Shown piece by piece: positions 8,243-17,622 of a stretch of 23,653 nt of DNA; the stretch's first letter is position 1, and each line of letters starts with the position of its first letter. A program made the position numbers and the translations under genes. Source of the stretch: CAWJFP01 sp963842155 (GTDB lineage: Bacteria > Pseudomonadota > Alphaproteobacteria > JACZXZ01); the NCBI GenBank assembly GCA_963842155.1, contig CAWJFP010000020.1, forward strand, positions 1 to 23,653, written 5' to 3'. The notes beneath the pieces are model-generated. The model did no database searches. It was not told the DNA's origin and saw only the letters and a program-made list of their open reading frames with translations.

Positions 8243-9884
8243 ATGAGCAGCGGCGGCAAGGCGAGCATCTATGATCGCGATCTCGATCGCAACCCCGCCA
8301 ATTTCGCGGCGCTAACTCCGCTCGGCTTCCTCGAGCGCGCGGCCCAGGTCTTTCCCGATCGCTTGGCGCTCGTGCATGGCGCGGAGCGGCGGAGCTGGCG
8401 CGAGGTGCGAGCGCGCTGCCATCGCTTCGCCTCGGCCTTGCGCAAGCGCGGCATCGGGCACGGCGACACGGTGGCGGTGATGGCGCCCAACGTGCCGGCG
8501 GCCTTCGAGGCGGCCTTCGGCGTGCCGCTCGCCGGCGCCGTGCTTTGCGCCCTCAACGTCAGGCTCGACGCCGATACCATCGCCTTCGCGCTCGATCACG
8601 GCGAGGCCAAGCTCCTCATCACCGACCGCGAGTTCGCGCCCACCGTCAAGCGCGCGTTGGCCAAGCTCGGCCGCAGGATCGCGGTCGTCGATATCGTGGA
8701 TCCCCTCGCGCCGCCGGGCGAGCTGCTGGGCGAGACGGACTACGAATCCTTCCTCGCCGAGGGCGAGCGAGGATTTTCCCTACGAGCCGCCCACCGACGA
8801 ATGGCAGGCCATCGCCCTCAACTACACCTCCGGCACCACGGGCAATCCCAAGGGCGTCGTCTATCACCATCGCGGCGCCTATCTCACGGCGATCGGCAAT
8901 ATCCTGGTCTGGGGCATGCAGGGTCACCCGGTCTATCTCTGGACCTTGCCGATGTTCCATTGCAACGGCTGGTGCTTTCCCTGGACCGTCACGGCGATGG
9001 CGGGAACGCATGTCTGCCTGCGCCGGGTCGAGGCCAAGGCGATCTACGACGCGATCGCCGAGCATGGCGTCACGCATCTTTGCGGCGCGCCGATCGTGCT
9101 CGGCCTGCTCATCCATGCAAGGCCCGAGGAGCGCCGCGCGCTCGCGCGTCCGGTCGAGGTGATGACCGCCGCGGCGCCGCCGCCGCCCGCCGTGCTCGAG
9201 GCGATCGAGCGGCTGGGCTTCCGCGTGACCCACGTCTACGGCCTGACCGAATGCTACGGCCCGGCGGTGGTCTCGGCCTGGCACGAGGAATGGGAAGCGC
9301 TGCCGGCCGAGCGCCGCGCCGCCCTCAAGTCGCGCCAGGGCGTGCGTTATCCCGTGCTGGAGGGGCTCATGGTGGCCGAGCCGACGACGCTCGCGCCCGT
9401 GGCGCCCGACGGCAAGACCATGGGCGAGGTCTTCATGCGCGGCAACGTGGTGATGAAAGGCTATCTCAAGAATCCGAAGGCGACCGCGGCCGCCTTCGCC
9501 GGCGGCTGGTTCCATACCGGCGATCTCGGCGTGGCGCATCCCGACGGCTATATCGAGCTCAAGGACCGCTCGAAGGACATCATCATCTCGGGCGGCGAGA
9601 ACATCTCGACGATCGAGGTGGAGCAGGTGCTCTACCGCCATCCCGCCGTGCTCGAGGCCGCCGTGGTCGCGCGGCCCGACGAGAAATGGGGCGAGACGCC
9701 TTGCGCCTTCGTGACCTTGAAGCCGGGGGCCGAGGCCAGCGCCGAGGAGCTTATCGCCTTCTGCCGCGAGCATATCGCGCATTACAAGGCGCCGCGGCAT
9801 GTCCTGTTCGGCCCGCTGCCCAAGACCTCGACCGGCAAGGTGCAGAAATTCGTGCTGCGCGAGCAGGCGAAGGAGGTGGAGTAG
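8243..9884 (+). CDS. AMP-dependent acyl-CoA synthetase, one frameshift
   Basis: Activates a carboxylic acid to its CoA thioester through an adenylate (ANL superfamily). It resembles the medium-chain and methylmercaptopropionate-CoA ligase (AlkK/DmdB-like) group. The repaired protein has about 546 residues, the usual length. The N-terminal part runs from MSSGGKASIYDRDLDRNPAN to YESFLAEGE. A single extra base near 8768 shifts the frame; removing it gives GEEDFPYEPPTDEWQAIALN. The P-loop is YTSGTTGNPKGVVYHHRGAY, the A5 motif is YGLTECYG, the hinge region is FHTGDLGVAHPDGYIELKDR, and the catalytic lysine lies in LPKTSTGKVQKF. The chain length of the substrate cannot be read from sequence. Ignoring the frameshift would give a false read-through protein fused to the small gene at 10016. 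Divergently placed from the spermidine-synthase-like gene. Confidence 0.87.
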
Positions 9885-10015
9885 CGGTCCGTCCTTCTCC
9901 CCGCGGGCATGTCGGCGGCCTTAGACTTCCGGCTGTAACGGCGGAATGTTATCGTTCGGAGCGATTCTTGGTCATCCGGAGAATGTCGGTCAAATCATCC
10001 GACGGGGAGGAGATC

Positions 10016-10273
10016 ATGATGTCGACAAGCCGCATCAAGCTGGTCGGCGCGATCCTCGTGGTCGCGTTGCTGTCGTTCGGGGCGGGCACGCTCGCGCAGA
10101 GCCGCTATCCCGCGATGGACAATGCCGAGGGCTCCCTGCAGAACGCGCTCGGCTACCTCTCGCAGGCCCGCGACGTCTTCGGCGGGCATAAAGTGGCCGC
10201 CATCGGGCTCATCAATCAGGCGATCGGCGAGATCGAGGCGGGCAAGCAGTTTGCTATGCAGAACGGCTATTGA
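10016..10273 (+). CDS. small secreted protein of unknown function
   Basis: An 85-residue protein preceded by a strong GGGGAGGAG ribosome site; two adjacent ATG codons at 10016 and 10019 could both start it. Residues 7-28 (KLVGAILVVALLSFGAG) form a signal peptide, probably cut after TLAQ. The mature part is a short helical segment (LQNALGYLSQARDVFGGHKV, INQAIGEIEAGKQF) with an 'x-GGHK-xx-AI-xx-INQAI-xEI-xAG' pattern. I recall similar small exported proteins in Alphaproteobacteria, but their function is unknown to me. It lies 131 bases after the acyl-CoA synthetase on the same strand and converges on mod 24 bases away. A periplasmic or membrane-anchored location is likely. Confidence 0.7.
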   Translation: MMSTSRIKLVGAILVVALLSFGAGTLAQSRYPAMDNAEGSLQNALGYLSQARDVFGGHKVAAIGLINQAIGEIEAGKQFAMQNGY

Positions 10274-10297
10274 GGCGCCGCGACGGCTGAGGGGCCC

Positions 10298-13122
10298 TTA
10301 GACCCCGAACACCTTCATCACCTCGTCGCCGAGATGGTTGATGACCTTGACGGCGATGCGGCCTGATCTCGGCTTGTCGAAGGGGCGCGATAGGTCGCTG
10401 TGGAGGCTCTCCCAGGCCTCCTGGTCGATCTCCGCCTTGAGCGTCGTCTTGAGCGCCTTGTAGGGGTCGTTCGCGCCGAGGAAATAGGCCTGACGGACGA
10501 AGAAGCTCTCCTCGTTGTAGTCGGTGTCGATGAGCCAAAGCGCGATCGTGTCCGGGCCGCCGCTTTCGATCTCGCCGGTCTGCGGCTTGAACACATCGAC
10601 GCCCTTGATCCTGACGCGAATCATGCTCCTCGCCCGCCTCCTCGATTTCGATGTCCGGCTCGCCGAACACGACGAAGAGGTTCCCGGCACCGGTGTTCTT
10701 GAGCTCGTCGGCCATATGGAGGTCGGTGTTCATGCGTGCCTTGAGCACGGGAATGCGGCCGAGCTTGGCGAGCTCGGCCGAATGGGCGTCAAAATTGAAA
10801 GCGCAGGCGATGAGCACGTCGAAGCCGGCGTCGCCCGCCTCGCGCGCCGCTGCGACCAAGATCGGGCCGCGACACGGTGCCGAATTCAGGCCCGATGAGG
10901 ATGCCGGCGCGGCGCTGCTTTGCGTCGCCCTCCATGAAACGGCCCTCGGCGCAGATGAGATCTGCCGGGCCAGCCGGTCGAGCGATGTGAAGGTGATGCG
11001 ATCAGCCTTATGCGCCTGCTGGACGCCCGAGGTCTTGAGATGCTCGAGCACCACTTCCGCGAAATCCGCCTCGTCCTTGCTTGGCGCGGACGTGGCGTGT
11101 CTTCCCTCGGCGGCCGCGAGCGTGTCCTGGAGCGAATCATCCTGGTCGACCGCGATTACCCGATGGGGCGACAGGCTCTCGACCGTGAAGGGACCGGCGA
11201 CACGGGTGCGCGAATTGTCGCTATGGGGCTTGTCATAGAGGTACTCGAACTCGGCCTTGGCGGCGATCGAGGCGTCGATCTCCTTCTGCCGCGCTGTCCG
11301 CGCCTGCCACCATTCGGCGTGAAGCTCTTTCGCCTTCGCCGGCCACTTCGCCTCGACCTCGCGCGGAACCTGCCATTCTTCCCAGGATTGCATGAGCGCC
11401 GCATTCAGGGTAGCGCGCAACGGCTCCATCGTTGCTAGCCGCTTCTCCCATATCACGTCGATCTCTGCATTGTTGGCGATGGATTTGAGCGTGATATGCG
11501 GCACGCGCTCATAGACGAAGCCTAGCCGGATGTCGCCATGCGTGGGCGCCTCCTTGGGCGGTGAGCGCGTGACCTCGCCCTCCTTGCGTTGGCCCTCGGG
11601 GCTATCAGCCAGCAAGTAATAGGGATAACGCGCGCCCATAATGCGGGCGCGGGCAAGCGCGAGCGCCACGCGCGAGGTATCGATGGTGATCCACCGTCGA
11701 CCCCATTGCTCGGCGACATAGGCGGTCGTGCCCGGACCCACAGGTCGGGTCAAGCACAAGATCACCGGGATCGGTGGTCATGAGGAGGCAGCGTTCGATG
11801 ACCTTTGTGGACGTTTCGACAACATATCTCTTGTCGGAGGCGAACCCTGCGATTCCAGTGTCCGTCCAAACATCATCTTCTTGAAATGCAGAGAAATCAT
11901 CGAAATACCGGACGTAATATAGACCGTTCCCGGTTGAACTAAGTCTTCCAGCCTTAAGAAGCCGTGCCATGCCTTCATGGTTCGTTTTCCAGCGAACCTT
12001 ATCAGACGGTCGAAATGGGCGCCCCTCGAATTGAACCGAGAACCATGAAGCCGACCCTTCTCCCTTATCGCGTCCAACGCTCTGACTAGTAAGGTTGTCT
12101 ACACGGAACACGCGGCTCTCTGCGGGCAATGGCACGGTGCCGTTGAGCTCGAGTGCCGTAAGCGCTCTAGACGATAAATCCGCCGCGCGAAGCCGTCGGT
12201 AAGCGCCCCCGCCAACACCACCGATCTTTTTGGTCGTCAATGGCACGCGGAACTTCAGACGTGCCCGCGAGCGTGCGTAAAGCAGGAGAACGTCATAGGT
12301 TCCAGGTAAGAATTCGGACGTGGCACCCGCAGTCTTCAAGAATACAATTTGGGCAATATAATTTTCCTCGCCGAACACCTCGTCCATCATCGCGCGGACG
12401 CGGTGCACATTCTCATCCCCGATCTGCACGAAGATCGAGCCGGTCTCATGCAAAAGGTCGCGCGCCACGGTGAGTCGGTCGCGCAGATAGGTGAGGTAGG
12501 AGTGGATGCCGTCGCGCCAGGTGTCGCGGAAGGCCTTCACCTGCTCGGGCTCGCGGCTCAGATTGTCCTTCGTGTCCTTCACGTCGCGTGACGTGGTGGA
12601 CCATTGGAAGTTCGAGTTGAACTTGATGCCGTAGGGCGGGTCGAGATAGATGCATTGCACCTTGCCGCGCAGCCCCTCGCGCTCGGCGAGGCTCGCCATG
12701 ACCTGCAGGCTGTCGCCGAGGATCATGCGGTTCGACCAGTTGGCGTCGTGCTGGTAGAACTCGGTCTTTGCCTCTTCGTCCGGCAGGCCGTTGAAGTCGG
12801 CAAAGAGGTCGGGCGTGTCGGGCGCGGCCTGCTTCGATCGCGCCTTGCTCTGCCGCATCAGATCGTCGACCAGGACCTTGGGGTGGATTTTCTCCTGGAT
12901 GTAGAGCGGCGGCGCCTGGACGACGAGGTCGGACCAGTCCTGCTCGTCCTTGCCGCGCCAGACGAGCTGCGGGTCGAGATCGCGATTGCGGCGCTCATAG
13001 GCGATGCGGACGGGGCTTTTCTCCTCGGCCTCCATCACCGATTCAAATTCGGCCGTCGGGATGTTCTTGCGCTTCGCCTCCTTATGCTTCAGCGCCTCGA
13101 CGTCGATGGTCTTCTTGGCCAT
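10298..13122 (-). CDS. mod: type III restriction-modification methyltransferase (Mod), frameshifted
   Basis: Methylates one strand of the type III recognition site, most likely adenine-N6, and gives the Res/Mod complex its specificity. ATG 13122 (MAKKTIDVEALKHKEAKRKN) begins 8 bases after the res stop. Catalytic motif IV is DPPYG at residues 161-165; SAM motif I, LDPTCGSGTT, comes later (about 457-466). The order IV then I marks a beta-class enzyme with the target-recognition domain between them, about 11780-12350. The C-terminal third has GFDVLIACAFNFDAHSAELA and NLFVVFGEPDIEIEEAG, typical of large Mod proteins, and ends EVMKVFGV at 10298, giving about 941 residues. Frame breaks lie near 11733 (extra C after GSG), 10965 (a missing base), 10858 and 10620. 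The recognition domain is strikingly AT-rich: 11881-11940 has 25 G/C of 60, against 45 of 60 at 12661-12720. This suggests recombinational exchange. Confidence 0.88.
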
Positions 13123-13130
13123 GCGTCCGC

Positions 13131-16100
13131 TCACGCCGCTTTCTTCGCCGAAAGCGAATCGATCAACGCGTTGAAGTCGGCCTCGATGTCGTAGACCGAC
13201 GTGAACTCGGCGAACGCCCAGCGCCCGAACTTGCCGAGATTGTTGACGCCCGGCACCCAATAGGCGCGCATCGTGTTCGCCTTCTCCTTGGCGTCCTCGC
13301 CGCGATAGCCCTTGATCTCGACGATGAGGTTGAGCGGATCGGCGTGGCCGTCATCGATCTGCGACGATGAAGTCGGGCAGATACTTCTTGGGCGTCGGCC
13401 CATGAAGATAGGGCACCTCGAAGACCGAGGTTCTGGTTCTTCACGTAGGCGCGCACGCGCGGGTGCGCCTCCGCGACGCGGCAGAACTCGGCCTCCCAAT
13501 CCGAATCGCAGATGACCCAGTTGACGTGGCATTTGCGCGGATCGGTCTTGCCAGCGTGTCGTCCTTCGAGGTCGTGAACCTGACGTAGCTCGTCGAGCCG
13601 GTCGGGTTGTAGGGATCGAGGATCGCCTTGACCGGCCGGTCGCCGGCGAGCGTCTCGGTGATCGCGGCCTTGATGCGCTCGCAGGCCATGTCCGCGATTA
13701 CCTGATAGAGGAGTTGCGCGGGATAGGTGCCGCCCGAGCATTTCAGATAGCCGCCGTCGAGCCATTGCCGCGCGATGCGCTTGAGCTGGCCGAAGAGATG
13801 CAGCTTCGGCTGCCTCGCCGGGGTCGCGGAATTTCCGGTAGAGCAGGTGCGTCGCGAGATGGAAGAGGATCGTCGAGCGCCGCATCTCCTTGAGATGCTC
13901 GAGCGTGAGATCGACGCCCTCGCCGATGATGCCCTGGTTCTTCGTCTTCGAAGGACCGACGAGGTCCGGCGTCAGACTGCAGGACGGAATCGGGACCGAA
14001 CTTGGCTTCGAGCCGTTCCTCGGGAAGCTCGACGCGGTAGCCCTCGACGCGCGGGAAGACAGATCTCCAGCGCGTCGCGCTCCGGCCGCACGGCCTGGAC
14101 GAGGATCGTCTCGCGTGGCGGCGTGACGGCGGCGCAACGACGGGCTTGGCCGCGAAGTCGAACGGCACGCCGAGCACGTCGGCATACTCGACGTTGAAGC
14201 AGACCCTCCTCATTGAGATCGTAGGACTGACGGCGAAGCGCGCGCCCGACGACCTGCTCGCAGAGGAGCTGCGTGCCGAAGGCGCGCACGCCGAGAACGA
14301 TGCGTGACAGTGTTGGCGTCCCACCCCTCGGTCAGCATCGAGACCGAAACGACGCAACGGATCGATTCGCCAAGCCGGTCCTTCTTGCCGACCGTGTTCA
14401 TGACCTCGCGCAGCAAGGTCCTGGTCGGAGATTGTGTCGGCCGCACGGCTGTCGCCGGTGCGCTCGATGATCTCGCGGCGGAAACGGTCGATCTCGGCAG
14501 CCGCCATCTCGCGGAAGTCCTTGTCGAGCGCTTCGCCCGATTCGAGCTGCTCGCTGTCGATCAGGAGCGTGCGGGGACGAGGCAGCCGATTGCCGTATCC
14601 GTCGTAATTCCGGAAAAGGGCGAGCCGGCCTTCTCGAGAGTCGACGTGCCGTCCTCTGGTTGCGCTGGAAGCCGGAGATGTAGTCGTAGACGAGCTTCGA
14701 CGTCGCCGTGTTGTTGCAGACGACGATGAAGACCGGCGGCACCTCGATGCCGTCCTTCTCCCACAGACTCGAAGGTCTTCACGTAATGCCCATAGAGCGC
14801 CTCGAGCGCGGTGTAGAGCTCGGCGGCAGAGCCAGCGGATCGAGGTCTGCCGGATTTGCCGCGGCCCTTCTTCGGCATCTTCTTGCCGATATGCGTCCCA
14901 GAGATTCCCGATACATCGGCATGTCGGCGCCGGGAATATTGTCGGCGACGGGAACGCGCGGCAGCTTGACGATGCCGCACTCGATCGCATCCATCAGCGA
15001 GAAATCGCTCACGGTCCAGGGGAAGAGCGTGCCCTCGGCATAGCCCGAGCCGCGCAGGAAGAACGGCGTCGCCGAGAGGTCGTAGACGGCCGGAGGCCGA
15101 GCTTGCGCTTCACCGTCTCGATTCCGGAGATCCACAGCCGCGCGGCCTCGTTGTTCTTCTTCGCCTCTTCCTTTTCCTCGCCTTTCAGCTTCTTCGTCGT
15201 CGTCCGCCTTGCGGCTTCTCGCGATAGCAGTGATGGGCCTCGTCGTTGAGCACGACGATGCTTTTCAATCCCATCAGATCGGACATGACGCGGCGGAGCA
15301 TCTGGCCCTCGGTCTCGATCGTCTCGAGCTCGGGGCCGTGGCCCTTGAGCAGCGAGCGGCCGATACTTGGAGAGCTCCATCTGCTCGCGCCGCTTGAAGG
15401 CGTGATAGTTCGTGATGACGATCTTGGCCCGTGCGATGTCGCCGAGCATGTCGTTCGGCACGATCTCGCGAGTGCTCGTAGTAGTTCTCCGGATCGTTCG
15501 GGTAGAAGGACGCGAAGCCGGTCGCGAATGGTGATGCCGGGAATGATGATGAGGAACCCGCGCGAGAAGTGCTTGCTTCCTCGGATGGCGCTGGCCGCAT
15601 TGACGGTGTGCCAAGCAATCAGCATGGCCATGACGGTCGTCTTTCCGGCGCCGGTCGCGAGCTTAAGCGCGAGCCGCAGAAGCTCCGGGATTCGCCTGCT
15701 CGTTTGCGCTCTTGATATGCTCCCAGAACCTTGCGCCGCGCGCGCCGAGCTTCGGCACAACCTCGGTCAGCCAGATTATCGTTTCGACGGCTTCCATCTG
15801 ACAAAAGAAGGGGCGAACGCCCTGGAACTGATGAGAACGCCAATGCGGAAGAAGGCGCGCCGTCTCCGGCGTGACCTGCCATTGGTCGGGCCTGGGCAAA
15901 TTACGCCAACTTTCAACATAGGACCTGATCTCGTTGATCTGGGTCCGGCTGTATTCCTGGTCCTCAGTCGAAAGGCCTTCACCGCTGTCCAGCAGCAGCT
16001 CGGTTTGACCCTGGCCGCGCCGCCGTTTCCTAGGTTTCGGCACCGGCGTAATCAATTCCGAGCGCCGGCGGGCATCGATGATCCTGTTGGTCGGCTGCCC

Positions 16101-16190
16101 GTCCTGATCCAGCTCCCAATGCTGGGCCGGATATTCGTAGGGCGAGTTCAGGATAGGGCGCTCGAAGAACTGGTCAGTCACCGTCCCCAC
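13131..16190 (-). pseudogene. res: type III restriction endonuclease/helicase subunit (Res), heavily frameshifted
   Basis: The ATP-dependent translocase and nuclease partner of Mod. It starts at GTG 16190 or GTG 16181 (VTDQFFERPILNSPYEYPAQ; the second has a GGTGGGG site). FQGVRPFFCQMEAVETIIWL follows, then Walker A ATGAGKTTVMAMLIAW near 15634-15658, the DEAH box in VVLNDEAHHCYREK near 15232-15243, YDLSATPFFLRGSGYAEGTL, TEGWDANTVTH, and motif VI QVVGRALRRQSYDLNEEG near 14231-14256. The C-terminal PD-(D/E)xK nuclease core is LNLIVEIKGYRGEDAK near 13301-13330. The end, IDSLSAKKAA, stops at 13131. Length is about 1,019 codons, normal for the family. At least ten frame changes interrupt it; one near 15682 is an extra C and one near 15092 a missing G. 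Every motif is intact, so errors or very recent damage are more likely than old decay. Gene order res-mod is the reverse of the classic mod-res. Confidence 0.88.
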
Positions 16191-16335
16191 CGCAACTTAT
16201 GATGTTGCGCGAGAAGTTCTTGTCCGCTTATGCGGGGGTGGCAACGATTTTCTGATTTTCGGCGGCCTAGTCGGCTCCCGTTCATATTGCGTTTGCTATG
16301 ATGATGGCCTGTTCCCGATACGAAGGAGATCGGAC

Positions 16336-17118
16336 ATGGCTCGATTGCACTGGGCTCGGTTGGACTGGGCTCGGAAACTGCTCGAAGCGGCGTGGCGCGC
16401 CGGGTTGCTGGCGTCGCTCGCCTTGGGCCTCCTGGCGCTGGCGCCGAAGGATGCCTCGGCCGCGCATGGCTGGGGCGGCGGCGGCTGGCATGGCGGTTGG
16501 GGCGGGGGCGGGGGTTGGGGCGGTTGGCACGGCGGTTGGGGCGGGGGCTGGGGTTTCCCCGGCTATTGGGGCTATCCCGCTTATTGGCCCTATTACCCTT
16601 ACGGCTATTACCCGCCCTATGCGCCGGCCTACGGCTATGTCGCGCAGCCCGCGGTGGCCGCGGCGCCGGCGCCCGCCGTCGCGGCGTTGCCCGAGCGCGA
16701 GAGCTTCCGCGTCTTCTTCGGCTTCAACAAGGCGCATCTCGCGGAGGACGCCAGGCCGGTCGTGGACAAGGCCATCGCCGCCGCGCGCCGCATGGGCGCC
16801 GCGCAGATCGAGATCGTCGGCACCACCGATACGGTCGGCACCGGCGGCTACAACCTGGCCCTCTCGCGCAAGCGCGCGGAGGCGGTGCGCGACTACATGG
16901 TCGCCCATGGCGTGGCGGCCGACGAGATCACCATGCGCGGGGTCGGCAAGACCGATCCCCTGGTGCAGACCGGCGACGACGTGCGCGAGCGCGAGAACCG
17001 CCGCGTCGACATCGTCATCTCCGGCAGCACGCGCCAGGCCGGCTATGCCGCCCCGTCTTCCGGCTATGCCGCGCCCTCTGGCGTCTCGGGCATGGTGGTG
17101 ACGCCGGTCAGGCCTTGA
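16336..17118 (+). CDS. OmpA-domain envelope protein with Gly/Trp/Tyr-rich N-terminal region
   Basis: 260 residues, exported, predicted to bind peptidoglycan. The start at 16336 follows an AAGGAGA ribosome site. A cationic segment (MARLHWARLDWARKL) and hydrophobic core (AGLLASLALGLLAL) end in a likely signal peptidase site after ASA, residue 42. Residues 43-75 are repeats of WHGGWGGG; residues 76-105 are rich in Tyr and Pro; a short Ala-Pro linker follows. The OmpA C-terminal domain covers about 124-230: FRVFFGFNKAHLAEDARPVV, then TDTVGTGGYNLALSRKRAEA with the peptidoglycan-contacting Asp and Arg, then DDVRERENRRVDIVI. There is no lipobox. It is divergent from res and convergent with the YdcH-like gene. 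The low-complexity stretch resembles surface or cuticle-like sequences, but its role is unknown. Confidence 0.87.
   Translation: MARLHWARLDWARKLLEAAWRAGLLASLALGLLALAPKDASAAHGWGGGGWHGGWGGGGGWGGWHGGWGGGWGFPGYWGYPAYWPYYPYGYYPPYAPAYGYVAQPAVAAAPAPAVAALPERESFRVFFGFNKAHLAEDARPVVDKAIAAARRMGAAQIEIVGTTDTVGTGGYNLALSRKRAEAVRDYMVAHGVAADEITMRGVGKTDPLVQTGDDVRERENRRVDIVISGSTRQAGYAAPSSGYAAPSGVSGMVVTPVRP
16486..16549 (+). repeat. in-gene 39-bp period repeat (WHGGWGGG)
   Basis: TGGCATGGCGGTTGGGGCGG at 16486 recurs at 16525 with one base changed, a period of 39 bases (13 residues). It encodes the Trp/Gly-rich repeat of the OmpA-domain protein. The G-rich non-template strand could expand, contract or form quadruplexes. 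Confidence 0.75.
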
Positions 17119-17185
17119 AGTCGGCGGCATTCGAGATCGGGTAAAAGGCGCGAAAGGCGGCCGCGCAAAAAATAAACTGCGCAAA

Positions 17186-17234
17186 AAATTAAACCGCCTC
17201 GGCGGCGGGCCTGATGCCCGCTGGGGCGGTTTTG
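17186..17234. terminator. bidirectional rho-independent terminator
   Basis: AAACCGCC at 17191-17198 pairs perfectly with GGCGGTTT at 17225-17232, and inside it GCGGGC pairs with GCCCGC around a CTGAT loop. On minus the stem is followed by TTTAATTTTTTGC, a strong U-tract; on plus by a short TTTT. It lies between the convergent stops of the OmpA-domain gene (17118) and the YdcH-like gene (17300), so it can end both transcripts. Confidence 0.85.
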
Positions 17235-17299
17235 CTATGCCCCGACTCGGGCCTTGTGCCCGAATCGGCCTTGCGGACGATATCGCTCGAACGCGCGCG

Positions 17300-17461
17300 C
17301 TAATGTCGGCTGATTTGCGCGATCTCGTCCTTGATTTTCAGCTTTTGTCGCTTGAGCTCGTGGATTTTGCTGCTATCGGGCAGGGGGCGGTTGCTTTCGT
17401 CTTCGATGGCGGCCTCGAGGGCCGCATGCTTGGCCTTAAGGGTATCGATCCGCTCTGCCAT
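17300..17461 (-). CDS. YdcH/DUF465 family small protein
   Basis: A 53-residue, highly charged, coiled-coil-like protein: it begins MAERIDTLKAKHAALEAAIE, has the conserved RPLPDSSKIHELKRQKLKIK segment, and ends DEIAQISRH. This matches the YdcH/SlyX-like DUF465 family (PF04325), common in Proteobacteria and usually 55-80 residues long. The start at 17461 has a near-perfect GAGGAGG ribosome site 11 bases upstream. The family's function is not established. It lies 161 bases after thrS on the same strand and ends just before the bidirectional terminator. The gene is short enough to be missed by length cutoffs. Confidence 0.88.
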   Translation of the reverse strand: MAERIDTLKAKHAALEAAIEDESNRPLPDSSKIHELKRQKLKIKDEIAQISRH

Positions 17462-17622
17462 GTTCACTGCGTTCCTCCTCTTGCTAAGAGCCGGAAATCG
17501 GCCATATCTCCGGCCGACCCGAGAATCCTACCCCCGTTCCGGCCGAGGCGCCAGCGCTTCGTTGCGGCAAATCTCAGCCGAATGAGTTAGGCATCCCAGG
17601 TTTTTCGCGGCGCCGCGCGTCG

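Noticed and set aside
8243..10273. A single 676-residue protein joining the acyl-CoA synthetase to the small secreted protein
   Set aside because: After about 8768 this frame is an out-of-frame shadow until the small gene's own ATG; the true synthetase continues in another frame to 9884.
10298..16190. The RM locus as part of a prophage or integrative element
   Set aside because: No integrase, transposase, tRNA target or flanking direct repeats are visible, so only local compositional mosaicism can be claimed.
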